A stretch of 64,000 nucleotides of DNA from Adiantum capillus-veneris (GCA_014529385.2 CM043955.1:146358640-146422639), one strand, 5' to 3'; positions 21,627 through 34,748 are shown, counted from the first letter of the stretch. Program-made: numbers and translations. Notes: generated from the letters alone by a model not told the origin.

Positions 21627-22956
21627 AGACCCCTTGCTTCAAATTTTGGAAGCAGACTCGGAGTCCTGGCCATTTCTCTCTCACCTAGAGAGATCTCTAC
21701 TCAGAAATCACTAGAGAGCAAAACTCTAGTTGGTTAACCCACGATAATTAGTACTAAACCTTTTTAATTAGCAAAATTATGATGATTTACTTACCTTTTC
21801 TTAATTAATCCAATTAATTAAGAAGATTAAACTTACTTACATTCTAAAATTCTTTCCTAATTCTTAATTCTCTACTGATTATTGAGATTAAGCTTAGGGA
21901 TACTAATCTAATTAGTTATTATGTTAAATTAGGACTGAAATTAATCATTTTAATCATAAATTAATGGTAATTATACTAATTAAACTTAGATTGAGATAAG
22001 ATAATTCTTAGAGCTGTATTAGACTGTCAAGATGCTAGGAAAATTATCTCTTAGTTTTTTGAATAATTTTGTAATCATTTAATCACAATTACACTGTTTT
22101 TAAGAAAAAATTAAAGGCCAAAAATAGTAAATTATACTAAAAAGCTTTGAGATAATTCTCAGAGGTGAAATACATCTTAGGAAACTCGTGATAATTATCT
22201 TAACCACAAATAGCTAATTATCTTAGTAGAAAGATACTATTTTTAAGAAAAAAATTAAAGGGGAAAATAGCAAATTACACTAAAAAGCTTTGAGATAATT
22301 TTAAGAGTTTAAAAAAATCTTAGGGAACCTATGATAATTATCTTAATCACAGATAATTAGTTTAGCTAATTATCTTAGTAGAAAAACATTGTTTTTAAGA
22401 GAAAATTAAATGGGAAAAATAGCAAATTACACTAAAACAATTTGAGATAATTTTGAGAGGTGAAAGACATCTTACAAAGCCCATGATAATTAACTTAACC
22501 ACAAATAATTAGTTTAGCTAATTATCCTAGTAGAAATACACTGTTTTTAAGGGAAAATTAAAGGGGGAAAATAAAAAATTAGATTAAAAAGCTTTGAGAT
22601 AATTTTCAGAAGTGAAACACATTTTATGAAACCCGTGTTATTATCTAAACCACAAAATTAGTTTAGCTAATTATCTTAGTAAAAAAACACTGTTTTTAAG
22701 GGAAGACTAAAAGAGAAAAATAGCAAATTAAACTAAACAAATTTGGATAATTTTTATAAATAAAACACATGTTAGGAAACCTGTGATAATTATCTTAACC
22801 ACAGATAACTAGTTTAGCTAATTATCTTAGTAGAAAAACACTATTTTTGAGGGTAAATTGAAGGGGGAAATTAGCAAATTAGATTAAATAACTTTGAGAT
22901 AATTTTTAGAGTTAAAATATATCATTAGAGACATGTGATGATTAGCTTAATCATAT

Positions 22957-23082
22957 TGTGGTGTACACGGGAATAAGACCAAACTAGCTTGCCTCTTGCA
23001 TCCGAGAGTAGCCCCTTATATTAATTACATGAGAGGTAGTTACAAGTATGTTCACACTCGGGCCGTCCGGCCACACACCACA
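22957..23082 (-). repeat. 3' LTR of the small-LTR element
   Basis: 126 bp, TG..CA ends on both strands, adjoining a polypurine tract at 23083-23095. Confidence 0.85.
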
Positions 23083-24491
23083 CCTCCCCCCTTAGGGAGA
23101 AAAAGATGGACATCTTTTTACAAGATTGAACTGAGAAGGGGCTCCACATGACTGAAGAGACTGCATCAACTCCAACGCCTCATCCGGGGGGAGTGAGCTT
23201 ACAACGGCTTAGTGGCTAGAAACTGAACTTGTGGCTAAACTCGACATCATGCCGATCATCATCAAGGCATGGAACTCGTACATCTCGCTTATGCAAACAT
23301 TAGGTCGCTATCCCAATGAAATGGACAAGACAAGGAACTTCTATAGGAGCGTCGGTAAAAAATACAACTTTTTTGTATGACATGCATCATCTCCAAAAGG
23401 CGCTTGGTGTGTGATGATAACAAATACTAGATTGAGAAATGAGCTGGAGTTGAAAAAACTATCACTAAAAAAATAAAGAAAGGATGAACTGTGTGGTTTT
23501 GTATGATTAACTATGAGAGCATAAAGACTGGGCACCTCTGCAACCAAGATGCAACAACTCCCGTGTCTTTGATCATGCTGGAACCAAGAACATTTGAGAA
23601 CCAGTCGTAAACTGAGAGAACAAAATATCCCAAGAGAATGGGCTGCATATAGTAAATTGATGGTAGGGTGTTGTAAGAAACACTCAAAGAAATCAAGATG
23701 TGATATCCAGTTGGCGAGTGTTCTGGTGGGGCTGGCTTGGAAGGATTGTAGCATTGATGGTGAAAACACAAAGCTTAACAATCTACCCCATTTTTGAGCT
23801 TCAATTCTTGGAATGATCCGGACATCATCTTCAATTGCTGGATGAAGTGAGACTGGACGTGATTGCCAGCGAACTGGGAAAGTGAAGAAGAGAGTTGCGA
23901 GGAGTGAAGTGGCAACTGATCTGGCAAGAGCGTACTGCAGGATGAACACCAAGAAAAAGGATATGCAAGAAAAACTGCAGCAGACACGCTGTGTTGAGCT
24001 CCACCTAGAGCTTGCTATGGAAGATGAGAGGTTTCAATGACGAAGCTGACTTGTCGCCTCTAGGAATGGAGGAATGGGACTCGTTTCTCCAAGGAAAAGC
24101 AGATGGCTTAGCAGCAATGAGAGTAGTTGTAGAAGTATCTTTGATTGCCTAGCTAATGTGCACATGAGGGCTCGTTCACATATAGACTGCATAGAACGCG
24201 GTAGCTGGGGCCACGTCGGTGCATCAACTGCTGCACTGGCAGTGCAAGTGACACCTTCGGCAATGCACCTCTTGCTCGTCTCGCTGCGCAGTAGCTCTTG
24301 CACCTTCGCCTGAGAAGCAAAGGGCAGAAATGTGATGAGAGCTTGAGTTGCAACAGGGTTGCTTCCTTTGCTACACAGGTTAGCACAAGAGCTTGGCATG
24401 TCAGGTAGCGTTAGCTGTAGTAGAGTCTCGCAAGCAGATAAAGAAGGGCACCAAGAAAGTGACGCCTTTCATGAGCTGTAGACATCGATAG

Positions 24492-24656
<165 letters not shown>

Positions 24657-24743
24657 CCCAGTGTCACCATCGCTGTCGTCGGTATTCCCCAAGAAAATCA
24701 AGAAAAGGGTTTCTAACTAATCCATGCCCGTCTCCTCCACCAA

Positions 24744-24866
24744 TGTGGTGTACACGGGAATAAGACCAAACTAGCTTGCCTCTTGCATCCGAGAGTAGCT
24801 CCTTATATTAACATTAGAGGTAGTTACAAGTAGGTTCACACTCGGGCCGTCCGGCCACATACCACA
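24744..24866 (-). repeat. 5' LTR of the small-LTR element
   Basis: 123 bp, differing from the other LTR by a few substitutions and a small deletion, followed by the duplicated ATAT. On the minus strand TTGGTGGAGGAG follows the LTR where a primer site would lie; I cannot assign a tRNA to it. Confidence 0.85.
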
Positions 24867-25922
24867 ATATAAAGTTAATTTAGCTAATTATCTTAGTTAA
24901 AAGACCCTATTTTTAAAGACAAATTAAAGGGAGAAATAATTAAATCATGTTATATGATTACATGCTATTTATCAGAGTTAGAATATTTGATAAAGAGGCC
25001 GTGATAATTATGTCAAGATTGAAAAATTAGTATATATATTTATTTGAGTCAAATTATACTAATTTTAGATAAAAAGTAAAGGGGGAAATTAATAAATCAT
25101 GTTAGATGATAACAAGCTATTTTTCAAATCTATATTACATCATGGAAAATCCGTGATAATTGTGTCAAGTTAGAAATTTAGTATAGATATTTATCTAAGT
25201 CAAATTAAACTAATTCTAGCTAAAATTTAAATAGGAAAATGAGTAAATCATGTTATATGATTACATGATATTTATCAAAGTTAGAATACTTGATAAAGAG
25301 GCCGTGATAATTATGTCAAGGTTAGGAAATTAGTATAGATATTTATTTGAGTCAAATTATACTAATTTTAGATGAAAATTAAAGATGGAAACTAGATAAT
25401 TAAGTTGGAAAATTCAAAGGTAGTTATCAAAGGTCAAAAATATCTTTATTGACTTGTGATAATTATACCATAGTTTATTAGTGAGTTTAGGAAATTCTAA
25501 TTGACCAAAAATCCTATTTTTAGCAAAAGATTAATTAAAATAAATAGACTTTGCGGTCAAAATGTTTTTAGAAAAATTATAGTAAGTGTAAACCTATGAT
25601 ATAAAGTTGAGGAAATGAAATCTTTAAGAGAAAATAAATAGAAAAAATATTAAGCTCAAAATAAGCAGATTCCAAGCTTAAAATTCGATGGGGAAATTAG
25701 GAAAAAGATATACAAAAATTATAAGAAAATTAGAATAGCTTAGAAAACCCTTAGGGAAGCTGTGGAAAAAGTTATCATACCTATATAGGCAAATAAGACA
25801 TTACTAGGTCAACAATTTACCAATTAAGACTACAAATTTAACCTAGATTTGGGTAAAATTGGATACAAAGGATAAGTCTAGCTTTTGGATAATTGGCCTA
25901 ATGATTATAAGGATAAGAAGTT

Positions 25923-26060
25923 ATGGCACCTAAAAGGACCCGAGCCAATCCTACATCTGATGATGAGGGCAGAGCTCTAAAAAGAACTAGAGCGTCGCAC
26001 GATGATGAAGTTGGGCCTAGTAGTAGGCCTACGGAGGAGAGTCTTCAGGCGCCAGCGTAG
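25923..26060 (+). pseudogene. Short gag-like start following the array
   Basis: An ATG opens a 45-codon hydrophilic frame beginning MAPKRTRANPTSDDE, rich in basic and acidic residues as at the N-terminus of some plant Ty3 Gag proteins. A TAG in a run of CAG codons ends it (CAG to TAG is possible), and a CAG/GTGGGT donor-like site follows at about 26082. No further gag domain is recognised downstream, so the assignment is weak. Confidence 0.3.
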
Positions 26061-27324
26061 CAGCAGATGGCTGATCAGTCCCAGGTGGGTTTCCCATTAT
26101 TCAATTAAGTCTTTAAATAGTTGAAGTTCTATTATAAGTTAGCATTGCATACATAAGGAGTGAGAGAGTCAGAAAAGGAATAATTGACAAAAAACGGAAG
26201 TTAAATTCCAAATGCATTTGTTTATAATGTAGGAAAGAATTGTTTGGGTTAAAACTGGTTGAATTAGAAAAGATATGATTGATCATCCTTAAGACAGCTT
26301 GTCTCAAGACACCTTCGACTCCTTGGTATAAATTGATGATAATGATGGCTTTCCAGCCACGGATAAGTCGGTTACCCCCATGAACGATGAGTTTCTACTC
26401 GTGTCATGTCTTGATGTTTCTACATAAGTTAGGATACCGTTTTTATCCTAGGGGAGCCGCCCGGTTGTATGGGCAACTGGTTTGGCGTATGGGCACCCGG
26501 AACCTTGAGTGGGGGTTTATCCACTCCGGATTGTGAATAAGGAATGGATGCCGTTTTTTCATCCTTAGGTGGTCTTGAGACAAGAAGAGTACTGGTCATG
26601 GTTATTATGGACAATGTTTTGATTGACAGTACCCTGTCTTAAGTTTAAAGACGTCTGTTTGTTAAAAGAATGTTTTTCAATACTATCTTTAATACTTGAT
26701 TGAAGGAATTACTGTGATGGAACATTAAAAGAAACCATTATTTTAAATGTTAAAACAATGTGATAGTAATTAGAAAATAAATTAATCATGTGTGAGTGCG
26801 GGATGGTAAGTGGGGATTGACTAAGGTTGTCAATCATGGACAGGTGAACCTGATTAGTTAGGTAACTATCCATCCCTGCGCACTAAAATGTTTAGAAAAC
26901 TTCTTCACTTGGAAGAGGAGTCCACCAGGGGTTGTGTCCTCACATATGTAGAGGAAAAAAAGCGTTGGTTGAGGATACCTTAGCCCAATTTGTGGAAGTT
27001 ATAGGGCCGAAATAGTTTTTTTGGACTTTTAATACGTTGTCCCGTTTTCGCTGCGAGATAGGACTAGGTCTTCTTCTATGGCTATAGACCCAAGCCATTG
27101 TCAATGGTAATGGTCTATTCTTTGGATTTTTCTTGTTTAGAGACTTTTATTTTTATCATACCTAGAGACCTGTCAAGGATCCCATCCCGGTCTTGGTATT
27201 GGAGGTTGGGGATCTCACATGTCTCTTGGAGTGCAGTACTAATTTTTGCTAAGAGAGCAGCCTAGTGTGGATGGGATAACAGTGCCACTCCAAGGTCCCT
27301 TCACACCTGTGGTGTCTTCCACTG
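26061..27324. other. Non-coding region with a long-range inverted repeat
   Basis: No gene recognised. CTTGTCTCAAGACACC at 26298-26313 is complementary, with one extra base, to GGTGGTCTTGAGACAAG at 26568-26584. The enclosed 250 bases contain GGCGTATGGGCACCCGG-like and AGTGGGGGTTTATCCACTCC-like stretches that suggest a structured leader, but I cannot name it. Confidence 0.45.
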
Positions 27325-27549
27325 TTGTGTCATGCATTGCCATTCAGATTTCACCAGATGATCTATGATTCTTGTAAGAAGCAAGCTAGGAGGTTCAAGT
27401 TTCAAATTAAATCTAAAGCAGCTAGATTTAACTCTTATGCAGTACAGATGAATGGGTGGGTGAACCTCACCTCGTCCACAGGCACTTCTACAGTTGGTAG
27501 TAGGTCTACAGTAGCTGCAAACCTTATGTTTGTGACCTACATCTTCTAA
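27325..27549 (+). other. Unrecognised 74-codon open frame
   Basis: An ATG-started frame with a basic middle (KKQARRFKFQIKSKAARF) and a serine/threonine-rich tail. No family recognised, no neighbour supports it, and it may be fortuitous. Confidence 0.2.
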
Positions 27550-27777
27550 ATCCATTTGGTAGGGGATCCAAACCTACAGAGCAAGGTCATGGATGCTGAG
27601 GTAATGCTTTCATTGACATGCGCAGGCTTTCGTATCTTTCCCAAGACACAAATCACACACTCAAAGGGTGAAACTATTTTATTGAGCAATGATTTTAGAG
27701 ACTATATTTGAATCTGATGATGCAGGCTAGAACATCTTGGAAAGCATTATCAAAGAAAAAAGCTGATGAAAAGAATG

Positions 27778-28375
27778 TTATTGGCAGCTAGGAAAGAGTT
27801 GGTAGTTCATTGATGCAAGAAATAGAGGCATTGAAAGCCTTGATGACATGGGTGATATCCTGATTTTGCATGCATCCGGTTGTGCCAGAAGCTGAGCAAG
27901 GTAAACAATGTTTCGAATTTGGTGGCCAATGAAATGATGGTGGAGGAGGGCGTCATAGGTGACATTGCAGATGCCAGCACAAAGAAGCAATGTCTGCTGC
28001 TAGATGTTGCGATGCTAGGAATCCTCCAATGCTGAGTAGAAAATGGCCAATGTGATGCGTGATAAGATGGCGTCATCAAAGATTGTCACCCAATTGGTAG
28101 TGAGGAACATGACTCCGCAGTGATACTTGAACACCCAAAGAAACACTCCAGTCCAATAGGTCCCTCCTCTGCAAGTATGCATCCACCTCATCCAACAAAA
28201 GAATCGTATGCCAATTGTACGCGATTTCCATTATTTGGATAAGCCTTGCTTCCACCTCATTTGCTTCCTTTCCCAGTTCAAAGGCGCTTATGGACCACAA
28301 CGCACATTGCAGACTCTCCACTAGGGCCTCCACCGTCAGAGCCTTGCCTGTCCTTGGTGGGCCATGGAACAACAC
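27778..28375 (-). pseudogene. AAA+ ATPase fragment with degenerate Walker A
   Basis: Minus-strand sequence encodes VLFHGPPRTGKALTVEALV (Walker A), an EVEARL stretch, and ILLLDEVDAYLQRRD (Walker B). After a frameshift it gives GVMFLTTNWVTIFDDAI (sensor 1 region). In another frame it ends NVTYDALLHHHFIGHQIRNI and VYLAQLLA (AAA lid). This order fits a classical AAA+ ATPase. The P-loop is GPPRTGKA instead of GPPGTGKT, so two key positions are changed, and at least two frameshifts break the gene. The N-terminal part is absent because a plus-strand PPR relic begins right behind it. Confidence 0.8.
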
Positions 28376-28399
28376 TAAAAATGTATGTTGATATTGTTA

Positions 28400-28720
28400 A
28401 TTAGGGGTTGCTGAAAACGATTTTGTGCTTGGCAATTGGTTGACATATTTGCTAAATGTGGCGCACCTCAGAGAGTACCAGAACTTCATGAAAAGATTCC
28501 TGTCCAGAGTTGGAACGCATTGATTGCAAGATTTGCCCCATAGGGGCATGTCAGAAAGATCTAGTCTATTTTCAGCAAATATGAAGTGTTGGCCTCACTC
28601 CTAATTGTAGGATTTGATTCACAATGGCAGCACCAAAAACCTCTAGGTTGCTTTTAGTAGATGTGAAGCAAGGACTCTTGGAGAAAGATGTCGTGCTTGG
28701 CCATGTTTGCCAAATGGGAT
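28400..28720 (+). pseudogene. PPR gene fragment
   Basis: Plus-strand sequence encodes FAKCGAPQRVPELHEKIPVQ and SWNALIARFAP with stops between, then DVKQGLLEKDVVLGHV near 28660. It matches the PPR class seen elsewhere in the window and leads directly into the segment duplicated from 2.7-3.7 kb. Confidence 0.7.
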
Positions 28721-29460
28721 GCCCCAAAGTAATGGTAGGCATGATAGAAAAAGGGAATGTGACAGTCGACATATTGGTAGAAGTCGTGGAAGAGATGTCG
28801 ATGACCGAACATTTACTAATGGGAAGGTGGTGGAACAATGTAAGGAAGGTCAGATTGCGCTTCGATGTAGACGACCAATACCAAAGGTACAATTATATTC
28901 CATATTTTGATTTCCTCTATTTGATCTCAAAAGTACTTAGATTGCATCATATACACATTAAAGGAATGAATTCAAATCATTTTTATTGCAAAGATTGTAG
29001 ATGAAGGTGACAAGGATTGAAGAATTTTTATTCTTGCCACCAAAGGGATACATGGATAATACACCATGACATGGCAATGTGGAATGATATGTCTTTATAA
29101 AACATCGATAATGAGTTCTTTCTTGTACAATTGTAGTATTTTTACAGTAAAATAGTCCCTCCAACACTAGAGAAGAACCATAAATCCCCCTTCAACATTG
29201 GAGGGGATAAAGTGGCGGGGGAAGGGCACGCTCCCTACGGTATTATTATAAATGTGGAGAACGGTGCCAACTCCACACCATACATATGTATGGTTTTTTT
29301 TGGGGGGGCACAAGCATCACAATGCACGAAATGCATTTCTCTCCATCTTTATTATAATGTGTAAATTTATACCTCCATACATCTCTTAATGTCAAATCTC
29401 ATTTGTGATGCGAGGTCATAGAGCTTTTGGCAAAAGCTTCAACGAGATATGCTATGGAGT
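28650..29460 (+). other. Right copy of the inverted segmental duplication
   Basis: Matches the minus strand of 2700-3720: a PPR stub, a DVDDRTFTNGKVVEQCKE..RRPIPKV exon-like stretch (about 28795-28890), then intron-like and untranslated blocks including ATTATTATAAATGTGGA and a CATACATATGTATG palindrome (about 29280). The coding parts of both copies are broken. The donor gene is not recognised. Confidence 0.6.
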
Positions 29461-30600
29461 CATCATCACAAGCTATGCCATGCAGTAAAATCCATACCAC
29501 TACCACTTTTTTACTTCTTACCATATATATAGTGAAGCAATCAAGGCAAACTAGTTCTTAATTGTTGTCCCCATTTCCTATGGCTCTACCCCCTTCTCCC
29601 TACTTCGCTCCCGTAGCCCATGCTTTTGTAGCACCGGACATTGCTTCGACAGACGTGGTTGTGGGGCGAGCTAACCCCTACTTATTTGGATATTGGGGTG
29701 GGGTCAAATCACATGGTGCCAAACACCTCTCCATTGCAGGTGCTAGTCTTGGCTAGGGAGGGATCTATAGCTTGCACACTAGATTCTACAATGGACCTGT
29801 AGCTTTTTTCTATGCCAGTGTCTGGACCTGCAATGGTTACAAGGAGGCTAAATAGATCAGGGTTCAGACATAGTGCACTTTGCATGCATGATCTTTATAT
29901 GGTTGACATCTCTTCCAAGCAACATGGAAAGCTTCTTGATACGTTCTTGGTGCTTCCACAGTTGCAGGAGGTGCTACATCTCATATCCTCTCCATTCGTC
30001 ATTCTGTTCTGCAAGAGGGTAGTGATTTTGTATCTTGTGCTCGAGCTACAAGTATTTCTCATGCTACATCTCGTATCCTCTCCATTTGTCAGCTCTGTTT
30101 TGCACGAGGGTAGTGAGAGAAGGCAATGTATAGATGAGGACCAAGGCCTTTTGGCAGTGGGCGTGCACCTTGTCATTTGTGCATCTTGCTTCTCCTGATG
30201 CGGGCAAAGTGTCACAAGAGTGATGTGAGCTAACCAAGTATCCAAAAGTATTAAAATTTGACAAAGCATATCTCTAGAGTCATATCTACACAGCTATGAT
30301 GTCAGAAGTGGTGAACAAGCAACGAAAGACCGCTAATGACAATATCGGGTCGTGAATGACTACATATGGTCAGATGGGTGGACCGGGGATCAAAATGAAG
30401 AAACGATTGTTCCAAAAGGATCCACAAGGATAAGAGAAGATGGTGATGTGACTTAATGAGGTTGCGAGCATCATATCAAGTGTAAAAATCCCATCAAACC
30501 AACTCTGACAACACCCAAGCTGAAAACAAGGAGTAAATTATTTATGCATGTGTTAACAAGGCCTGTTCAACATGTGGGTTGAGGGAACTAACCAAAAAAA
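29461..30600. other. No gene recognised; short internal duplication
   Basis: A plus frame at 29562-29756 and one at 29812-30198 match nothing. Within the latter a segment (GTGCTACATCTCATATCCTC...) at about 29971 recurs at about 30062, with the CTGTT..GCAxGAGGGTAGTGA block after each copy. Confidence 0.4.
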
Positions 30601-30616
30601 GGAGAGATGAAGGGAC

Positions 30617-31807
30617 TTAGACATTTGCAACGATAGATGTCTAAGTAAAGGAAATAAAGATGGAAAGTAACTTTTAACATTTTGGGTAGCTTACATGTAA
30701 TGAGGACATCTAGTACACAAAGCCTCAACTCATTTTGACCACTTTAGGGTTTAATATCCTCATGTGTGGAAATATTGACACTTATGCCGAGAATCAGTCT
30801 CATGGGTTGGATATGTGTACAAGGTGGAGTCTTATGTCATTACTGTGTTGTATGACCTCAGATAAAGGAGTGACCATGGAATCTTTGCCAAAAAATCATT
30901 GTATTTGGTTGCATACATCTATTGTGAAAGATGTCTACACCACATGTCTCAGAAACTTTGCACCTCTTACATCAGTAGTGTATTATGTGTGTCTTATATA
31001 GCATGTCGGTAAGTTTTTATGCCAATGGGAGTAGGGATGTATTTTCTTTTACATTTTGCATACATAAACCATAGCAAATGGTCATGTACTCCATAAACAT
31101 GTGCCAAAAATGATGTAAGTGGCTCCAGGTTTTGGGTAGACAATGCGGAAGCTATGTGAGATATCAGATAATCAAATGAAGTCAAGGGATATAAGTCAGA
31201 TATCTATCATGATAGATATCTAACAGAGGTTAAATGAGGGAAAGTGGAAGTTTTCATCTTGCAGAGTGGTTTAGACATGTTTATTTCTTTAGTTTTCATG
31301 CCATTTCTCATTTTATCACTGCATGAGTCAAGAGGATGGGTTTTGAGTGCATCAAGCCTAGAGGAGTATCAGAAGAGAGTTTTTGCATGAGTCTGCTTGC
31401 ATAGAGGCTCTCCTATACATCCCCAATAAGCCAAAATCATCAATCATGCAAAATCTTCAAGATTTGAAGTATATAGACATCTATCACGATAGTATAGACA
31501 TCTATCGTGATAGATGTCTAGAGGTCTAGAGAAGGGGATTTCTCAACAAGTCGGAGTTCCCAATGTACTTGTACACCCATCATAAGTCTATTTATCTACT
31601 AAGAAGCCTAATAAAACATCTAGAGATTTCATTCTTCAATATCAAAGCTCAAATAAGTTATTCCAAACCAAAATTAAGTCCATACAATGTTTCTCCCATA
31701 AAGCAAGATAATCCCAGCCTAGAAGAGGTCATTAAGCCATGTGTACCTTCATTCATTCAAAATTTCAAGGAATAAGGGTAGTCAGACATCTATCGCTATA
31801 GATGTCT
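30617..31807. repeat. Family of short palindromes built on TAGACATCTATC
   Basis: Imperfect at 30617-30644. A perfect 24-bp palindrome with half-site AGATATCTATCA is at 31198-31221. A 12-bp-arm palindrome (TAGACATCTATC, two-base centre) is at 31495-31520, with a partial copy starting 31474. A 10-bp-arm version (AGACATCTAT) is at 31784-31807. Intervening sequence is non-coding. Confidence 0.85.
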
Positions 31808-32792
31808 ACCTACAAGTCAGGAGATGAATTTTGGCTAAGGTATAAATGCCAAGTCTTTAAGTTTTCAAGATCTTTGAAGTGGATAATAAACAATCAACTG
31901 TTCTATTGCAAAAAAGTGTTCTCACTACATCTTTTGAAGCTTGCTAACACATACTCCGCTTGCTCTTTTACACCCACATCTACTGTGTTACAATCATAGG
32001 TGCTAGCTCTACATATTAACGTAAGTATGTCACTATGTTTCTTTGTTTTCATTTTCCATTCCCTCTACCTTAATTAGCTATTCTAGGCTTAATTGGAGGG
32101 TTTAATGCAAAATCAATTATAGGAGAGTGAAGAGACCATCAAGGCTAGGCTAATCTATAGGTAGTCATACGCCAAAAACAACTTTGTATATTTGGTTGTT
32201 GCATATAAGCATGATTTTGGCCAGAGTGTTAGAATTAGGATCTATGATCATCGATAGATTCCCTACACCATGCTAAACACTCAACACAGGTTTGGTTGCA
32301 ATCTACCACTATTTGCTTATTGAAACCTCAAGATAAGTTTGCAACTTGCATAGGTAGAGAGTAATTATGGTTGATTTAGACCATCCATAATATAGTTTAT
32401 CATTATGTAAGTGTTACACCATACTTTCCTTGAGATTGTGCATCTCTTCTAGCCTCCATGCACTAGTCAGGTCAACTACACACCCTCAAATTGACATATA
32501 AATGTTTGCAAGAGGTTCTCACTAGACTATAGGACAATGGTCATAGAAACCTAAACATTTTGGCACGATTTTTGGGATTTATGAGCATAGAATTTAGAGA
32601 ATTTTTTAGTGAGTGAGAGTGATGTTTGAGCCTTTTTTGTTATTTTCTTATTGTATAGGATTAGAGTATTAATAAATATACTTTGGAGAGAGCAACATGA
32701 TGATTAAGCTTAAGTAGAGCTATAACCACTCACACACACTCAAAACCTACAAGCATGCAATCTATGATGCATAACCCCACCTCATCAAATGC

Positions 32793-32890
<98 letters not shown>

Positions 32891-34170
32891 ACACACACAT
32901 TAATCAAGAGCATTAAACATGGAAGGGACTCTAACTAGAGAGGCATCAATGCTTAATCTACTTTACACATGCTCTAATCTCACCCAAGCCTTGATACACA
33001 AGCTTTAATCAGTCACACAAGGGAAGCTAAGCTCAAGATATAGAAGGAATACAAGAGAAGAAGAGCAATTAGTTGCTAGTTTTACAAACTAGTTAATCAC
33101 CAAAATCAGCACCATTAACTCAAATTGACCAGAGAGAGGTGTAAAACATGTTGCTTACATAAGAGTGAATAAGAGCCGCTCACCTAAAATTGACATAAAA
33201 GAGTATATTTCTAAAAGTTTGAGCATAACTTGGGTTGCTTGAGATTTTTGAGAAACCATTAGAGACTAGCTACATTCCGAAAAGCTAAAATTTTCAAGGT
33301 TTGAGAATGATCACCATTATTCCAAAGTGCACAATACTGATGAATTTTTTCTTCATGATTTAGTTGTAGATGTGTTGGCAATGATGTTTGCCTAATTTTC
33401 ATGCAAGAACACCCTTCAAAAATCAAACTTTGGGCAAAAGGCACCAAAAGTTGAGAAAAACATTACAAATATACTTTTGGTTGAAACAGTCAAAACACAG
33501 ATAGTCAATACCAAAGCACTCCTTAAGACTTGAAAACTCATCAAAAAACTACCAAACTGCAAAAAAGCCAATTTTAGAATAATTGCAACTACTTCCAATT
33601 TATCAATACATGGTCAAAAGTCAAGACATGGATCTAACGTGAATGTTTATGCAAAAGTAAAGACCTTGGGAATGTTTTCATGACCATTGAAACATAGAAA
33701 TTTCATGACTGGGCACAAAAGAGTCTATGACTTGAGAGAAAATAGTATTAGGACCTTGTTTACATATCCAAATTGAGCCAAAACTTGCAGGATTATTGAT
33801 AAGCAGTAGAAGTGAAAAATTTCAAGCCAGAAAAACCCACAATTATACCCACAAACATAAATTTAGGCCAAACTGAGTTGTGAGCACACACAGGTGGTAC
33901 ATGACCCCAATAACCCAAAATTTACATCAAAGCCAAATTTGGACATTTGGACTTGGGCAAAACAAACCATACGAGATTGGGAAATAGTAGGGTTAGCCAT
34001 AACTTGACATAGAAGGGGAATCTCTAGATGGGCTTTTGATGATGTTTATGATCTAGAGAAACCACTGGTGAGGTAAAAACATATCACTATAAAGAGCTAG
34101 AAAAAAGTGCACTTCTTACCCAACTCAACATAGTAGGTACATTTTTTCTTCACAATCAACTTGCACATAG
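31808..34170. other. Long non-coding stretch
   Basis: No gene or domain recognised on either strand. It contains the (AC)n tract at 32795-32899. Scattered 60-codon frames have no signal. Confidence 0.5.
32795..32899. repeat. (AC)n microsatellite
   Basis: An AC run of about 105 bases with one AG interruption near 32885. Confidence 0.96.
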
Positions 34171-34696
34171 CATATACATTATTCAAGTCAAGTTTGGGAC
34201 AAACCAAATGATCAGAGACAAGTTAAAGCTATTACTCTGCATGGAGAGACTATCTATGCAAATCTAAAGATTCATTTTCCAGTAAGAGTATACAATAGAC
34301 CAATAGCATTTGAAGGCGAGCCTGCAATAAACTACCAAGGAGATAGATATGTTGATAGACAATCCATTGCTTACTTGTGTGTCGGTTATCCTATGATTGT
34401 GGATGACATGGGTCAAGTAGTGGGACTAAAACAAGTCTATGTGGATATCCCAAAGGCATTGCCTCTTGCACCATCAACAGAATATAGGGCTGTAAAGCCA
34501 TTTAAAACTTTGTTAAACCCAACGAATGACACTATAACATTATTGTATTAGACATTGATCAATGATGTGGTCCAATTTTTGAAGAGAGTTAACCATAATT
34601 ATGGTCCTGCAACACCTAAAGAAAAGATGATATGCATCTTTGCATCAATGCTAATTGATGATGTCTGTTTATATGGACAAGCATGGCCAAAGATTT
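34171..34696 (+). pseudogene. Unrecognised coding relic with one internal stop
   Basis: A frame open from 34171 (after a TAG) to a TAG at 34549-34551 has protein-like composition, including YANLKIHFPVRVYNRP, AYLCVGYPMIVDDMGQ, KQVYVDIPKALPLAPS and LLNPTNDTITLLY. It then continues in the same frame as DVVQFLKRVNHNYGPATP and CIFASMLIDDVCLYGQAWP to a TGA at 34694. There is no early ATG. The evenly spaced hydrophobic strands suggest a genuine former protein, probably of a mobile element given the context. I do not recognise the family. Confidence 0.45.
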
Positions 34697-34748
34697 GAGA
34701 TGATTGAAGCAATTCAATGTCAAGGATTGACCTACATGGGAATTTGAG

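Noticed and set aside
23341-23952. 203-codon minus-strand open frame inside the small-LTR element
   Set aside because: No domain, no plausible start context and competing open frames on both strands. The composition does not suggest a protein, so it was treated as fortuitous.
28795-28890. Recognised host gene for the exon-like stretch in the inverted duplication
   Set aside because: The residues looked protein-like but I could not tie them to a named family, so no gene name was given.
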